From Puniceicoccaceae bacterium (GTDB taxonomy: Bacteria > Verrucomicrobiota > Verrucomicrobiia > Opitutales > Coraliomargaritaceae): a stretch of DNA of 44,899 nt. The DNA lies in NCBI GenBank assembly GCA_003331195.1, contig QOOZ01000007.1:1-44899 (forward strand), read 5' to 3'. Shown piece by piece: positions 30,476-41,965 of the stretch (position 1 is its first letter; every line of letters begins with the position of its first letter). A program made the translations under genes and the position numbers. The notes beneath the pieces were generated by a model that did no database searches, was not told where the DNA came from, and saw nothing but the letters and a program-made list of their open reading frames with translations.

Positions 30476-31640
30476 GCGTGTAGAGGGTCTGTAAGACTTC
30501 GGTCACCTTTTGCTTTAAAAAATCGGGTGCTAATTTGAGAGCTTCTGCCAACGGCGTACCCTCGGGCGTGATACTGTAGACAGCAGTCCCTGGGAAACGA
30601 TCACGAACAGTTTGAGCGGCTTCATCCTCCGCAAGCCCCGCCAGCAAGATGGCTGATGTGTCGCTGGAATAAGCGGCGGCAAGTAGCGCGTAAGGACCTT
30701 TGCCAGCGAGTGAGCTGTTATCAAATTTACCTTCACCTGTTAAAACGAGATCGGCTTCTTTGATCTTACTGCTCAGATCTAGCCACGCGGTGACGAGCTC
30801 GAAGCCAGGTACATAGTTGGAGTCAAAGGCAACATTGAGGCCAAAGCCAATGCCGCCCGCTGCACCGCTACCAGAGGCTCTTAGAGTGCATTCGGGCTGA
30901 TTGAAGAATTCACACAACTGTTTAGCTACTCGTGCCGTAGCATCGTCAAAGGCTTCGATTTCGTTAGGTTTGAGCCCTTTTTGTGGGCCGTAAACTGCTG
31001 CGGCTCCTCTGGTGCCAAGCAATGGGTTATCCACATCGCACGCGATATAAATCGGCGGCACTGTTAACTCTATGCTACCCGTGATCTGTTCAATTGCAGG
31101 CCATTGTGCGGGTGTGATTTGGCCGCTTGGGCAGAAGTGTAAGCCAAGTGCTTCCAGTGCGCCAAGTCCAAGGTCACTCGTTGCGCTGCCACCGATACCA
31201 AGCAGGATGGCATCGGCTCCTTCAGCTACTGCAATGAGGATTAGTTCACCGACACCGCGCGTGGTGCAATGCTTCGGGTGGCGTTGCGCGTTTGGCACTT
31301 GCTCCAGCCCAGCGACCGAGGCCATTTCAATGATTGCGAGCTTGCCGTTTTTTTGGCCAAGCATTTTACGGGCACTCTCGGGGATGCGTTCAAGGTTTAC
31401 CCAGCCGAGCGGCGAGTCGACTTCTTCGCCAAGTGGGCCACTGACTTTGTGGTGTTCAATGTAGCCACTGGCCGCCTGAGTCAAAATCGGGCAAAAGCCC
31501 TCACCTCCGTCAGTCAGTGGGGCGTGGCATAGCGTTAGCGGTTCACCGAGCGCTTTGAGCGCCCCACTGAGGGCAGCATCACAAGCACTGCCTGCAGGCA
31601 TGGCGTCTTTAAACTTATCGAAGGCAGCTAATATTTTCAT
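30465..31640 (-). CDS. Glycerate kinase (GlxK/GarK type)
   Basis: A 391-residue kinase from the ATG at 31640, which begins the conserved [17 protein letters not shown]; an upstream in-frame ATG at 31679 is unlikely. Conserved blocks include [69 protein letters not shown] and [20 protein letters not shown]. It phosphorylates D-glycerate, giving 2-phosphoglycerate in this family, which enters glycolysis at enolase. Length is normal. It leads an overlapping operon with DUF2062 and namZ, and lies 104 bases after the RNase E/G gene. No other glycerate-pathway gene is present. Confidence 0.95.
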   Translation of the reverse strand: MKILAAFDKFKDAMPAGSACDAALSGALKALGEPLTLCHAPLTDGGEGFCPILTQAASGYIEHHKVSGPLGEEVDSPLGWVNLERIPESARKMLGQKNGKLAIIEMASVAGLEQVPNAQRHPKHCTTRGVGELILIAVAEGADAILLGIGGSATSDLGLGALEALGLHFCPSGQITPAQWPAIEQITGSIELTVPPIYIACDVDNPLLGTRGAAAVYGPQKGLKPNEIEAFDDATARVAKQLCEFFNQPECTLRASGSGAAGGIGFGLNVAFDSNYVPGFELVTAWLDLSSKIKEADLVLTGEGKFDNSSLAGKGPYALLAAAYSSDTSAILLAGLAEDEAAQTVRDRFPGTAVYSITPEGTPLAEALKLAPDFLKQKVTEVLQTLYTHDG

Positions 31641-31744
31641 ACTATAATGGCGTAGGACGATACAATGATCACTCAGCACGAAGTGTGCATAATCTGTTTA
31701 ATATGAACATTCATCCTTCGCTATCCGTAACTGCGGCTTTGCCG

Positions 31745-33529
31745 CTAACGCTGCTCTTGTCCGCTCTCTATGTCTATGATCTTGAAGTTCTCCACGTGGT
31801 AGATCGGGTCAGCGCGGAAAGAGAGGCGGGCGCCGTAGGATTGTTCGATTTCCAAAAGGAGATCTTCGTCTTCTTGGCGGAGGCGCTCAAGATTGGTCGG
31901 ATGGAGGAGCACGCGCAGGGCGATTTCTTTGTCCTGACCGTCGCGGGCGCGGATATGGCGAATCACGCTGATCAGACGGCGTTGCACTTCGACACTCATA
32001 GTTCGCGAGCTCTTGACCGAGCCACGGCCGTTACAATACGGGCAGTCAGTGTATATACCACTGGAGTGGCTCTCGGAGTGACGCTGTCGTGTCATTTGCA
32101 TGATACCGAGCGTGGAAATGGGAAGGATGTGGTTCTTTGCTTTATCAGTAGCCATCTCACGCTTCATACGCGCGAGCACTGCGTTGCGATCCTTCTTCGC
32201 CTTCATGTCTATGAAGTCGAGGATGATGAGACCACCGATATTACGCAGGCGCACTTGGCGGCAAATCTCTGTAGCCGATTCAAGGTTCACTTGGAGGATG
32301 AAGTCCTTACCGTCCTTGTTTTTATTCTTGTGCGAACCGGTATTCACATCAATCGAGATGAGGGCTTCCGTTTCTTCAATTACAATCTCGCCACCACCAG
32401 GTAGCGGAACGCAGCGATTGTAGGTCTGCTCAATCTGCCGCTCAATATTGAAGCGCTCAAAGACTGGGATGTCATCGTTGAACAGGTGAATTTTAGACTT
32501 CGAACGAGGCGAAATTTTAGTTACATCCTCGACCATGTTTTCATAGTCTTCCACTTTATCGACCATTACGCGGTCGATTTCTTCGGTCAGGAAGTCGCGC
32601 ACAGTGCGGCCGACAATGTCGGGCTCTACGTAGAGGCATGCGGGTTTGTTCGTCGAATTCATGCGTTGATTGATCACCTCCCAGCGTTTGAGCAATATAT
32701 GGAGATCACGGATGAAGTAGCGGGCTTTTTTACCTTCCCCAGCGGTGCGCACAATGATGCCCATGCCTTCGGGTAGAGTGAGGCCACGGAGTATGCCTTT
32801 AAGGCGGCTACGCTCTTTTTTGTCCTCGATTTTTCGAGAGATACCAAGCGTACCGGTGTAGGGCATGAGCACGAGGAAACGGCCAGGTAGGGCGATGTTC
32901 GTCGTGGTGCGTGGTCCCTTGGTGCCGATCTGCCCCTTGGTGATTTGGAGCACGATCTCGCTGCCGATAGGGTAGAGTTTTGGGATGTCTTTGACCGAGA
33001 TTTTCTCGGCCTCGCGCTTGCGCTGCTTTTCTGATTTATTATCGCGAACGATCTCGATCGAATTGTCTTTCGCTGCAGGGAGGATGTCCCAGTAGTGCAG
33101 GAAGGCGTTCTTTTCTTCACCGATATCGACGAAGGCTGCCTTGAGGCCAGGTTCCAGATTTTGGATGCGGCCTTTAAAGATGGCGCCGACTTCACGGGCT
33201 TCGCCCGTGCGCTCGACTTCAAACTTTTCGAGGACGCCGTCTTGGAGAAGGGCGACGCGTTTTTCGAGGGGTTCCGAGTTGATGATCAGCTCGGTGTAGG
33301 ACTTCTTCTCGGCCTTAATCGCTTTCACGATGCGTTGGATGAGCGGTTGCTTTTTTTCGCGCTTGGCGGCGTCGTCTTTAAGCGCTCGGGTATCGATGCG
33401 CTCGGACTTCTTCTCCTTGGGCGCTGAAGTCAGTTCTTCGGTGTATTGCTCATCGTTTACCGCTTCCTCCTTAGAAGCAGCATTTACGTTTTTAGTTTCA
33501 GTAGGTTCTGTAGTTGATTCGTCGTTCAT
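31745..33529 (-). CDS. Ribonuclease E/G family protein
   Basis: A 594-residue protein from the ATG at 33529, preceded by a good Shine-Dalgarno (GGAG); an upstream in-frame ATG at 33601 lacks support. An acidic/basic extension of about 80 residues precedes the S1 domain ([24 protein letters not shown]). The catalytic part includes [13 protein letters not shown] and [11 protein letters not shown] with the magnesium-binding aspartates. The zinc-link motif is CPYCNGRG, so tetramer assembly is expected. There is no long disordered C-terminal scaffold, so it is closer to RNase G in architecture, with an added charged N-terminus. It cuts single-stranded A/U-rich RNA in rRNA maturation and mRNA decay. 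A GCGGC-AAA-GCCGC hairpin without a T-run ends on the stop codon. It follows rodA, as in many mre-rod-rng clusters. Confidence 0.94.
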   Translation of the reverse strand: MNDESTTEPTETKNVNAASKEEAVNDEQYTEELTSAPKEKKSERIDTRALKDDAAKREKKQPLIQRIVKAIKAEKKSYTELIINSEPLEKRVALLQDGVLEKFEVERTGEAREVGAIFKGRIQNLEPGLKAAFVDIGEEKNAFLHYWDILPAAKDNSIEIVRDNKSEKQRKREAEKISVKDIPKLYPIGSEIVLQITKGQIGTKGPRTTTNIALPGRFLVLMPYTGTLGISRKIEDKKERSRLKGILRGLTLPEGMGIIVRTAGEGKKARYFIRDLHILLKRWEVINQRMNSTNKPACLYVEPDIVGRTVRDFLTEEIDRVMVDKVEDYENMVEDVTKISPRSKSKIHLFNDDIPVFERFNIERQIEQTYNRCVPLPGGGEIVIEETEALISIDVNTGSHKNKNKDGKDFILQVNLESATEICRQVRLRNIGGLIILDFIDMKAKKDRNAVLARMKREMATDKAKNHILPISTLGIMQMTRQRHSESHSSGIYTDCPYCNGRGSVKSSRTMSVEVQRRLISVIRHIRARDGQDKEIALRVLLHPTNLERLRQEDEDLLLEIEQSYGARLSFRADPIYHVENFKIIDIESGQEQR

Positions 33530-33616
33530 TGGTCTTGGTCTCCCGGGGGTGAGGTGGGGATCCCAAGTTTTGTCTGCTTTGACTATCGAATCTACGTGCA
33601 AGTAAGTGGGTCCGTA

Positions 33617-34876
<1,260 letters not shown>

Positions 34877-34946
34877 TTGAGAATTAGAATAGGTAATTAA
34901 GGATAAGGAATCGCACTTTCAGCGTTTCCTAGTTTCACTATTTTAG

Positions 34947-35408
34947 TCAGTTTACATCTCCGAGGTAGCTTGTCCTTGAGTCGAAGTTACCATCTTTGAA
35001 AAAGGGTTTGATCGCTTCAGGGAGGAAGCGACGCTTGGGTAAATCTTCTAGCGGGATCCATTCTACGGCGACCTGCTTTTTGTCGTGCTCGGTGCCTGGA
35101 CCGATCCCATTTGGGTCAGGTAGTGAGCAACGAAAGACGTTCTCCACTTGGTGGAAGGCTCTGTGTGATTTATGAAATTCGTGGTTTTTACCTATGTATT
35201 CGCGCACATAGAGTAATTCTCCGATGTCGACCTTGGTGCCAATTTCTTCGAGACACTCACGTTCTAATCCTTGGCGAAGCGTTTCCCCGTGCCTCTGCCC
35301 GCCGCCTGGCAGGATGTAGAAAATACCTGTTCGATCGCACATTTTGATGGCGAGGACTTTTTGATCAATTATGATGAGGGCTCGAGCCGCAGTTCGGATG
35401 TGACGCAT
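34947..35408 (-). CDS. NUDIX hydrolase
   Basis: A 153-residue protein with a complete Nudix box from Gly36 to Thr58: Gly36, Glu42, then RE at 50-51, EE at 54-55 and Gly57, with Cys52 in the hydrophobic position. The preceding WxLPGG-like strand reads FYILPGGG. Nudix enzymes hydrolyse a nucleoside diphosphate linked to another moiety with magnesium; nucleotide-sugar, (di)NTP or ADP-ribose substrates are all possible. The region [15 protein letters not shown] is typical of MutT-like members of the group. It is cytosolic and stands alone between rodA (same strand, 70 bases away) and a plus-strand gene. Confidence 0.92.
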   Translation of the reverse strand: MRHIRTAARALIIIDQKVLAIKMCDRTGIFYILPGGGQRHGETLRQGLERECLEEIGTKVDIGELLYVREYIGKNHEFHKSHRAFHQVENVFRCSLPDPNGIGPGTEHDKKQVAVEWIPLEDLPKRRFLPEAIKPFFKDGNFDSRTSYLGDVN

Positions 35409-35530
35409 GATATGATTATACCGATAGAAGCTGTCATTTTCAGGGCAAGACTCAACAGTTTATCTTTCAAAATTAAGTATCAGTTCAAGACTTCCTTGAA
35501 ATTCGTAGACAATGCGTGATACATACTCGT

Positions 35531-35899
35531 ATGGATGAAATTGTAGAGCGTCTGGGTATTGACAATTTTAATGAGCAGTTCGCGGATTCCCCTAAGCTCG
35601 TGGCACTTTTGGAGGCTTATTTTGCTGGTGTCGAAAATGCTGAAGTTTGGCATCAATTACTCGAGGCGACTGACGAGAGCGAGTTTTCGTTACATCAATG
35701 GGTCGATTCGCTTAGTATTGTAATAGCTTGGCTCGATAGCCGCGGCCTTGAATTGGCTATGAAAGAACAGATCGGCTACGTTTGCTGCGCGGGCGAGGCA
35801 GCAGGAGCAGGTGCCAATCTCACGCACCTGCCCAGTTTGGTCGCCGAGATGCTTGAAACCTATGGATGTGAGCGTGCGACTCGCATTAATGGCGAATAA
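35531..35899 (+). CDS. Small acidic protein of unknown function
   Basis: A 122-residue protein from the ATG at 35531; an in-frame GTG at 35516 would add five residues. I do not recognise it. It is predicted soluble and mostly helical (LVALLEAYFAGVENAEVWHQLLEATDE), with a Gly/Ala-rich turn (CCAGEAAGAGANLTHLP) containing adjacent Cys-Cys near residue 90. No signal peptide or membrane segment. Base composition and codon use resemble its neighbours, and it ends inside a perfect inverted repeat, so it is a plausible native gene. It reads towards the lysA-like gene, 118 bases downstream. Confidence 0.6.
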   Translation: MDEIVERLGIDNFNEQFADSPKLVALLEAYFAGVENAEVWHQLLEATDESEFSLHQWVDSLSIVIAWLDSRGLELAMKEQIGYVCCAGEAAGAGANLTHLPSLVAEMLETYGCERATRINGE

Positions 35900-35952
35900 C
35901 TGAGGTCGGAAGGTAAATTGATTTTAGTATTCGACCTCAGTTATTCGCTATT
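35888..35952 (+). repeat. Perfect 17-bp inverted repeat including a stop codon
   Basis: GCGAATAACTGAGGTCG at 35892-35908 has an exact reverse complement at 35932-35948, separated by 23 bases. Outward extension with one G-T pair lengthens the stem to about 21 bp. The left arm contains the TAA stop of the preceding gene. No T-run follows on either strand, so it is not a standard terminator. It could be an mRNA-end stabiliser or a repeat-family unit. Confidence 0.8.
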
Positions 35953-35963
35953 CGTAATCTAGT

Positions 35964-35981
35964 CGCGAACCGCGGTTCGCG
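35964..35981. repeat. Perfect 18-bp palindrome
   Basis: CGCGAACCGCGGTTCGCG reads the same on both strands. It lies 12 bases after the inverted repeat and about 37 bases before the lysA-like start codon, so it could be an operator or part of a repeat element. No copy of the full palindrome was noticed elsewhere in the window. Confidence 0.75.
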
Positions 35982-36017
35982 CTTGCCTGGGCGGATTAAG
36001 CGCATTTGCTCTTTAGA

Positions 36018-37274
36018 ATGGCTCCTATAGTACAGCCCCGTTTTCTAGATTATACGACCGCTCATACTGTGAGCAACAGTTTTGGCACGCCGATCTACGT
36101 TTACGACCAAAAATCACTCGAAGCCAACGCGGCCGCTGTGCTCAAGTTTCCAAATGCCTTCGGTTTGACCGCCCGCTATGCGATGAAGGCTTCGCCCAAT
36201 GGAGCCATACTGAAGATTTTTGCCAATGCAGGTTTTCACATCGACGCGTCTTCTGGGCACGAAGTCCATCGCGCGATGGCTGCGGGCATCCCCGCAAGAC
36301 ACATCAGCCTGAGTGCGCAAGAGCTACCAATCGACCTCTCCGACCTACTGGATGCGGGTATCCAACTGAATGCCTGCTCGCTTGTGCAGTTGGAGCGTTT
36401 TGGTCAAATAAAGCCCGGTGGGCAAGTCGGCATTCGGATTAACCCAGGTGCAGGCTCGGGGGGTAATAATCGCACTAACGTCGGTGGTACGTCATCCAGT
36501 TTTGGTATCTGGCACCATTGGATTCCTCAGATTAAAGCGATTCTCAAAAAATACGACCTCACCGCGGTACGCATCCACACGCACATTGGTTCGGGAAGTG
36601 ATCCAGATGTCTGGCTCAAAGTTGCAAAGATGAATTTTGATATTGTCCGCCAGTTTCCGGACGTCACTACGCTCAATCTTGGTGGCGGTTTTAAAGTTGG
36701 CCGCATGCCCGACGAAAAGTCGACCGACCTACAAGTCATTGGCTTGCCCGTGAAAGAGAAGTTTGAAGATTTCGCTGTCGAAACTGGTCGCCAGATCCAC
36801 CTTGAAGTCGAACCTGGCACTTTTCTCGTAGCCAATGCTGGCGCCTTGTTATCGAAAGTGCAAGACGTCGTCTCGACTGGAGAGGGTGGCTATGAATTTA
36901 TCAAGCTCGACACCGGTATGACCGAACTACTGCGCCCCTCAATATATGGGGCTCAGCACCCGATTAGTCTGCTACAATCTTCCAAAAAGTCTGAGGCTAA
37001 AGACTACGTGATCGTCGGGCACTGCTGCGAGTCTGGTGATATTTTGACACCAGCTGCCGGCGACCCGGAGCTTCTCGCCACACGGGCATTACCTCTCGCT
37101 GAAATTGGCGACTATTGCGTGATTGATGGTACCGGCGCCTACGCCTCCGCTATGACGCCGAAGCACTACAACTCTTATCCCGAAGCAGCCGAAGTGATAC
37201 TCGATTTGAATAACGCTCCAAAATTAATACGCCGCCGCCAAAAGCTGGAAGAGATCTGGGCAAACGAATTGTAG
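36018..37274 (+). CDS. lysA: PLP-dependent decarboxylase, probable diaminopimelate decarboxylase
   Basis: A 418-residue fold-type III enzyme from the ATG at 36018; a TTG four codons earlier is less likely. PLP-binding Lys57 is in [16 protein letters not shown], the phosphate-binding [22 protein letters not shown] and [10 protein letters not shown] (active-site Cys) follow. GAYASAM and NSYPEAAEV mark the C-terminal barrel. This fits meso-diaminopimelate decarboxylase, the last step of lysine synthesis. The [11 protein letters not shown] variant of the usual EPGRxxVA leaves room for a carboxynorspermidine or arginine decarboxylase-like relative, so the substrate is likely but not certain. No other lysine genes are nearby. 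It is preceded by two inverted repeats. Confidence 0.85.
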   Translation: MAPIVQPRFLDYTTAHTVSNSFGTPIYVYDQKSLEANAAAVLKFPNAFGLTARYAMKASPNGAILKIFANAGFHIDASSGHEVHRAMAAGIPARHISLSAQELPIDLSDLLDAGIQLNACSLVQLERFGQIKPGGQVGIRINPGAGSGGNNRTNVGGTSSSFGIWHHWIPQIKAILKKYDLTAVRIHTHIGSGSDPDVWLKVAKMNFDIVRQFPDVTTLNLGGGFKVGRMPDEKSTDLQVIGLPVKEKFEDFAVETGRQIHLEVEPGTFLVANAGALLSKVQDVVSTGEGGYEFIKLDTGMTELLRPSIYGAQHPISLLQSSKKSEAKDYVIVGHCCESGDILTPAAGDPELLATRALPLAEIGDYCVIDGTGAYASAMTPKHYNSYPEAAEVILDLNNAPKLIRRRQKLEEIWANEL

Positions 37275-37351
37275 ATCGTAGCGTGTGGGCTTGTTTAGGT
37301 CTTATTTGGCAGAAAGGATTCACAAACCTGAGTAAACTCAGCGTGCACTGT

Positions 37352-37792
37352 TCAGCGTCGCTGTTCTTCTTCGAACATGAGGTCGTCGCTATCTTCGGGT
37401 CGATTGGCGTGTAACTCGTCGGGCAGGCAGAAATAGTAGATCATTAGCCAGAGGCTCCAGCAAGGGCGATAGAGAATTATCGGTAGTATAATCGCTCCGC
37501 TTAGGCCGAGCACCAACGCTAGACCAAAAGGAATAATTCCAGCGACGCCCAACAACAAAAATGGCGCCACATAGCCAAAGACAACGAATCCATAATTGAT
37601 ACAGAGCGGCCCTAGGTAATATCCGTCGCCGCGTTCCAGTGTCATCCCGCAGGAGGGGCAGCGATGGTGTATCTTCAAAAGTGACCGAAAAAGCTTAGCT
37701 TGCCCGCAATTTGGACAATCGCAACGCAAACCTCGCCGAACGATGTCGCGGTGACTTACTTTAGCGAGAGGCTTTAGCAAGGGATCAAGCAT
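37352..37792 (-). CDS. DUF983 zinc-ribbon membrane protein
   Basis: A 146-residue protein. An N-terminal zinc ribbon has two Cys pairs (CPNCG near residue 26 and CPSCG near residue 46), followed by GDGYYLGPLCINYGF and two membrane helices (about 68-112). The C-terminus is acidic (EDSDDLMFEEEQRR). These features define DUF983, a family of uncharacterised membrane proteins, some located near cytochrome oxidase genes. No oxidase gene is present here. It is convergent with the lysA-like gene. Confidence 0.9.
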   Translation of the reverse strand: MLDPLLKPLAKVSHRDIVRRGLRCDCPNCGQAKLFRSLLKIHHRCPSCGMTLERGDGYYLGPLCINYGFVVFGYVAPFLLLGVAGIIPFGLALVLGLSGAIILPIILYRPCWSLWLMIYYFCLPDELHANRPEDSDDLMFEEEQRR

Positions 37793-37970
37793 TTGTATAA
37801 AGGTAGTTCGTGCGCTTCTCGCGCCGTAGGATTGTTAGATAGGTTTGGTAAATATGATTCAAGTAACGGAGAAATAGCGGGCGAAATTATCTGTTACCTA
37901 ACCTGCAAGCTCCTCTATCGATACCCCACATAGCGTAGCCAATGGGCATTATCGCGATGAAGATTTGTTA

Positions 37971-38387
37971 TTACTCCACTAAGCAAGACTTTGCAAAGTG
38001 CTGGATCGACTCTACTATACGGCTCAACCCGTTTCGGCGGTTTGGAGAGAGGTGTTGGGTAATACCAACCTCGCTGAGAAAGTCGGCGTTGGTTTTTCGG
38101 ATATCGTCAGGCTTCGCTTCGCTATAAAAATCGCATAAAAGGCTAGCGATGCCTTTAACGATTGCCGAGTCAGACTCGGACTTGAAACTACAAAGCCCTT
38201 CCTTGTAAGCAGGCACGACCCAAAGCTGAGACATGCATCCTTCAATTTTGAAAGAGTCGATGCGCAGATCTTCCGTCAGGCCGTCAGCTTTCTTACCGCG
38301 GTCTACGATGTAGCCCAGTCGTTCGTAAGCATCGGGGATGAGCGTAATCTCTTCGACGAGAGCATCTTTCTTTTGTTCTAGAGTCAT
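37971..38387 (-). CDS. sufE: SufE-like sulfur acceptor protein
   Basis: A 138-residue SufE-family protein. The active cysteine is Cys51 in KIEGCMSQLWVVP, and the conserved basic/acidic helices surround it (LLCDFYSEAKPDDI). SufE accepts persulfide from SufS cysteine desulfurase and passes it to the SufBCD scaffold for Fe-S cluster building. No sufS or sufBCD is nearby, so partners are elsewhere. CsdE is an alternative within the same fold. It lies just downstream of the enolase terminator on the same strand, so it likely has its own promoter. Confidence 0.92.
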   Translation of the reverse strand: MTLEQKKDALVEEITLIPDAYERLGYIVDRGKKADGLTEDLRIDSFKIEGCMSQLWVVPAYKEGLCSFKSESDSAIVKGIASLLCDFYSEAKPDDIRKTNADFLSEVGITQHLSPNRRNGLSRIVESIQHFAKSCLVE

Positions 38388-38429
38388 AATAGCTTTAATA
38401 AAGATCTTAGATGCTGGAATTTAGAAGTC

Positions 38430-38457
38430 AAAAAAGCCCGACAGTTTCCTGCCGGGC
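38430..38457 (-). terminator. Rho-independent terminator after enolase
   Basis: On the minus strand, GCCCGGC (38457-38451) pairs with GTCGGGC (38442-38436), one G-T pair, 8-base loop, followed by six T (38435-38430). It lies about 30 bases after the eno stop codon. Confidence 0.9.
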
Positions 38458-38484
38458 ATATGAAACTGGTGCTAGGCAGGCTGC

Positions 38485-40138
<1,654 letters not shown>

Positions 40139-40831
40139 CTAGCGAGCTTGCTGCTCATACATGCTCACACGCTGCTGCCATAGGATGGCTAAGGGACTGG
40201 CCTGAATTTGTGCGATGTATCGGTCATACTCTTCGCTGCGATCGGCAACGTCGGCTTCCACAGCAAGGTGATAGGCGGCTTCGGCACGGGCGACCTCAGC
40301 TAAGCTATTGTTTACTGCGATGTCGGCTAGTTGAGCAAGGGCGGCCTCTTCGTTGCCGATGTAAAAATTGGCAAAGGCTTGGCCGAGTAGGGCGCGACCA
40401 GAAAGAAAGTTGGTGGCCAGTGCATCGGCAGCGATACCATAGAAGTTGAGTGCTTTCTCGAACTCCTTTGCAGAGTAGGCTTGATCGGCTACTGTGAGCG
40501 CAGCGAGTCCGCCGAGATCTTTGTTGCTGTTAGCTTTAGCGAAGTCAGCTAATGTTTCGTTGGCTATAGCCTCAGCGTAGGCATTCTGTAGCCCAGCTTC
40601 GGCGTGACTTTTATACATGTGCATGCCGTTGAGCGCGATGATGAGCAGGGCAAGCACGAAGATACAGCTACTGATAAAGCCCTTGTTCTCCATCCAATAC
40701 ATGCTGATGCGATCTTCGAGAGAGATTTCTTCGGACTCTTCGACATCGACTAAATTACGCTCATCGACGAGGTCTTGCTGGTTCTCAGGAAGGGTAGGAT
40801 TGTTAATTTTGTTTTTTTGTGGTCGGTTCAT
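40139..40831 (-). CDS. YfgM-like membrane-anchored tetratricopeptide protein
   Basis: A 230-residue protein. An acidic cytosolic N-terminus (about 1-50) precedes a single membrane helix (ISSCIFVLALLIIALNGMH, about 52-72), and the rest is helical and alanine-rich in TPR-like hairpins (SAKEFEKALNFYGIAADAL; LLGQAFANFYIGNEEAALAQL). The ISMYWMENKGF before the membrane helix is typical of the TPR_21/YfgM group. In E. coli, YfgM is an ancillary SecYEG/PpiD-associated factor, but this protein may do something else. The neighbouring purU gene is on the same strand, 91 bases upstream, probably in a separate unit. Confidence 0.82.
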   Translation of the reverse strand: MNRPQKNKINNPTLPENQQDLVDERNLVDVEESEEISLEDRISMYWMENKGFISSCIFVLALLIIALNGMHMYKSHAEAGLQNAYAEAIANETLADFAKANSNKDLGGLAALTVADQAYSAKEFEKALNFYGIAADALATNFLSGRALLGQAFANFYIGNEEAALAQLADIAVNNSLAEVARAEAAYHLAVEADVADRSEEYDRYIAQIQASPLAILWQQRVSMYEQQAR

Positions 40832-40922
40832 TTTTTGAAAAAGATGAAATTTTGATATGCTGGAAGGTTAGCCGTTAGGGCGGGGCTAGTAAATTGAAAA
40901 CTGTATAATTGGCGTGAGCCGC

Positions 40923-41774
40923 TTAGTCGAAGACAACTGTTCGGTTGTTGTAAACTAATATGCGGTTGTCGAGGTGTAGGCGGATGGCTTGAGCAAAGAC
41001 GGATTTTTCCAGATCGCGGCCTTTTCTAATGAGGTCAGGTATGGCATTGCGGTGATTGATTCTTGTGACGTCTTGGTGGATGATGGGACCTTCGTCCAGA
41101 TCAGCCGTGGCGTAGTGAGCCGTAGCGCCGATGATTTTGACTCCGCGTAGGTGCGCTTGGTGGTAGGGCTTACCCCCAGCAAATGCGGGCAAAAAGGAGT
41201 GATGGATATTGATGACAGGACAACCTACTTTGTTTACTAAGTCGTCGGAAAGTACCTGCATGTAGCGTGCCATGACTATGAGCTCAGCACCATGCTCGTG
41301 CACTATTTTGAGCTGTGCAGCTTCCGCTTCGGCTTTAGTGTCTTTGCTCACTGGAATGTGGTGGAAGGGCAAGCCGTAGCGTTTGGCGTCCTCTGCTAGC
41401 ACGTCGTGATTGGAAATAATGCAGCTGAGTTCCCCGGCCATTTCACCGGAACGGAAGCGGAGAATGGTGTCATGGAAGCAGTGGTCGGTCTTGGAAACGA
41501 AGAGGGCAACCTTGGGGCGGTCAGTCGACTTTGCGACTTTGGCTTTCATGCCGAGTTCTTCAGAAGCGAATTTTTCAAAATTGGCGGCTTCCTCGTCGAT
41601 CTGGCCAGAGGGGCTCCATTCCACACGTTGAAAGAAAATGCCCGCTTCGGGATCCTCGTGTTGGTCGGCGTGGACGATATTGCTGCCGCGCAGAAAAATC
41701 CAGCTGGATACTCGCGAGACCAGACCTGGTTGGTCGGGCCCGTGCAGCAGTGCAATAATAGTCGGTGTTTTCAT
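40923..41774 (-). CDS. purU: Formyltetrahydrofolate deformylase
   Basis: A 283-residue PurU. The N-terminal ACT domain (about 1-80) contains GPDQPGLVSRVSSWIF. The C-terminal formyltransferase-like domain begins at SKTDHCFHD and carries the catalytic asparagine and histidine in INIHHSFLPAFAGGKPY, followed by ATADLDEGPIIHQD with the catalytic Asp. It hydrolyses 10-formyl-tetrahydrofolate to formate and tetrahydrofolate and so balances the one-carbon pool; it is normally regulated by glycine and methionine through the ACT domain. It starts directly after the stop codon of an open reading stretch from the carB side, and has no clear Shine-Dalgarno. Confidence 0.95.
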   Translation of the reverse strand: MKTPTIIALLHGPDQPGLVSRVSSWIFLRGSNIVHADQHEDPEAGIFFQRVEWSPSGQIDEEAANFEKFASEELGMKAKVAKSTDRPKVALFVSKTDHCFHDTILRFRSGEMAGELSCIISNHDVLAEDAKRYGLPFHHIPVSKDTKAEAEAAQLKIVHEHGAELIVMARYMQVLSDDLVNKVGCPVINIHHSFLPAFAGGKPYHQAHLRGVKIIGATAHYATADLDEGPIIHQDVTRINHRNAIPDLIRKGRDLEKSVFAQAIRLHLDNRILVYNNRTVVFD

Positions 41775-41965
41775 CTAGAAAGTGTGTAGACAAAGGGAAA
41801 TTGGCTTAAAATCAAGGGGATAAGAAAGCACATTACTTGATCTGAGCGCGTTGGCAATATCTTCAATTTTTACCTTTGTGGCAACCTTGTATTTATCCGA
41901 GGCGATTGCGTAAATCCCAGGGTGTAGAAGCGTAATGCTCCGGTTGGTTAAGGCATCTAGCAGGC

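Noticed and set aside
31685-32404. Plus-strand frame of about 240 codons opposite the RNase E/G gene
   Set aside because: It lies antisense to conserved RNase E/G domains, and its composition is explained by that gene's codon pattern.
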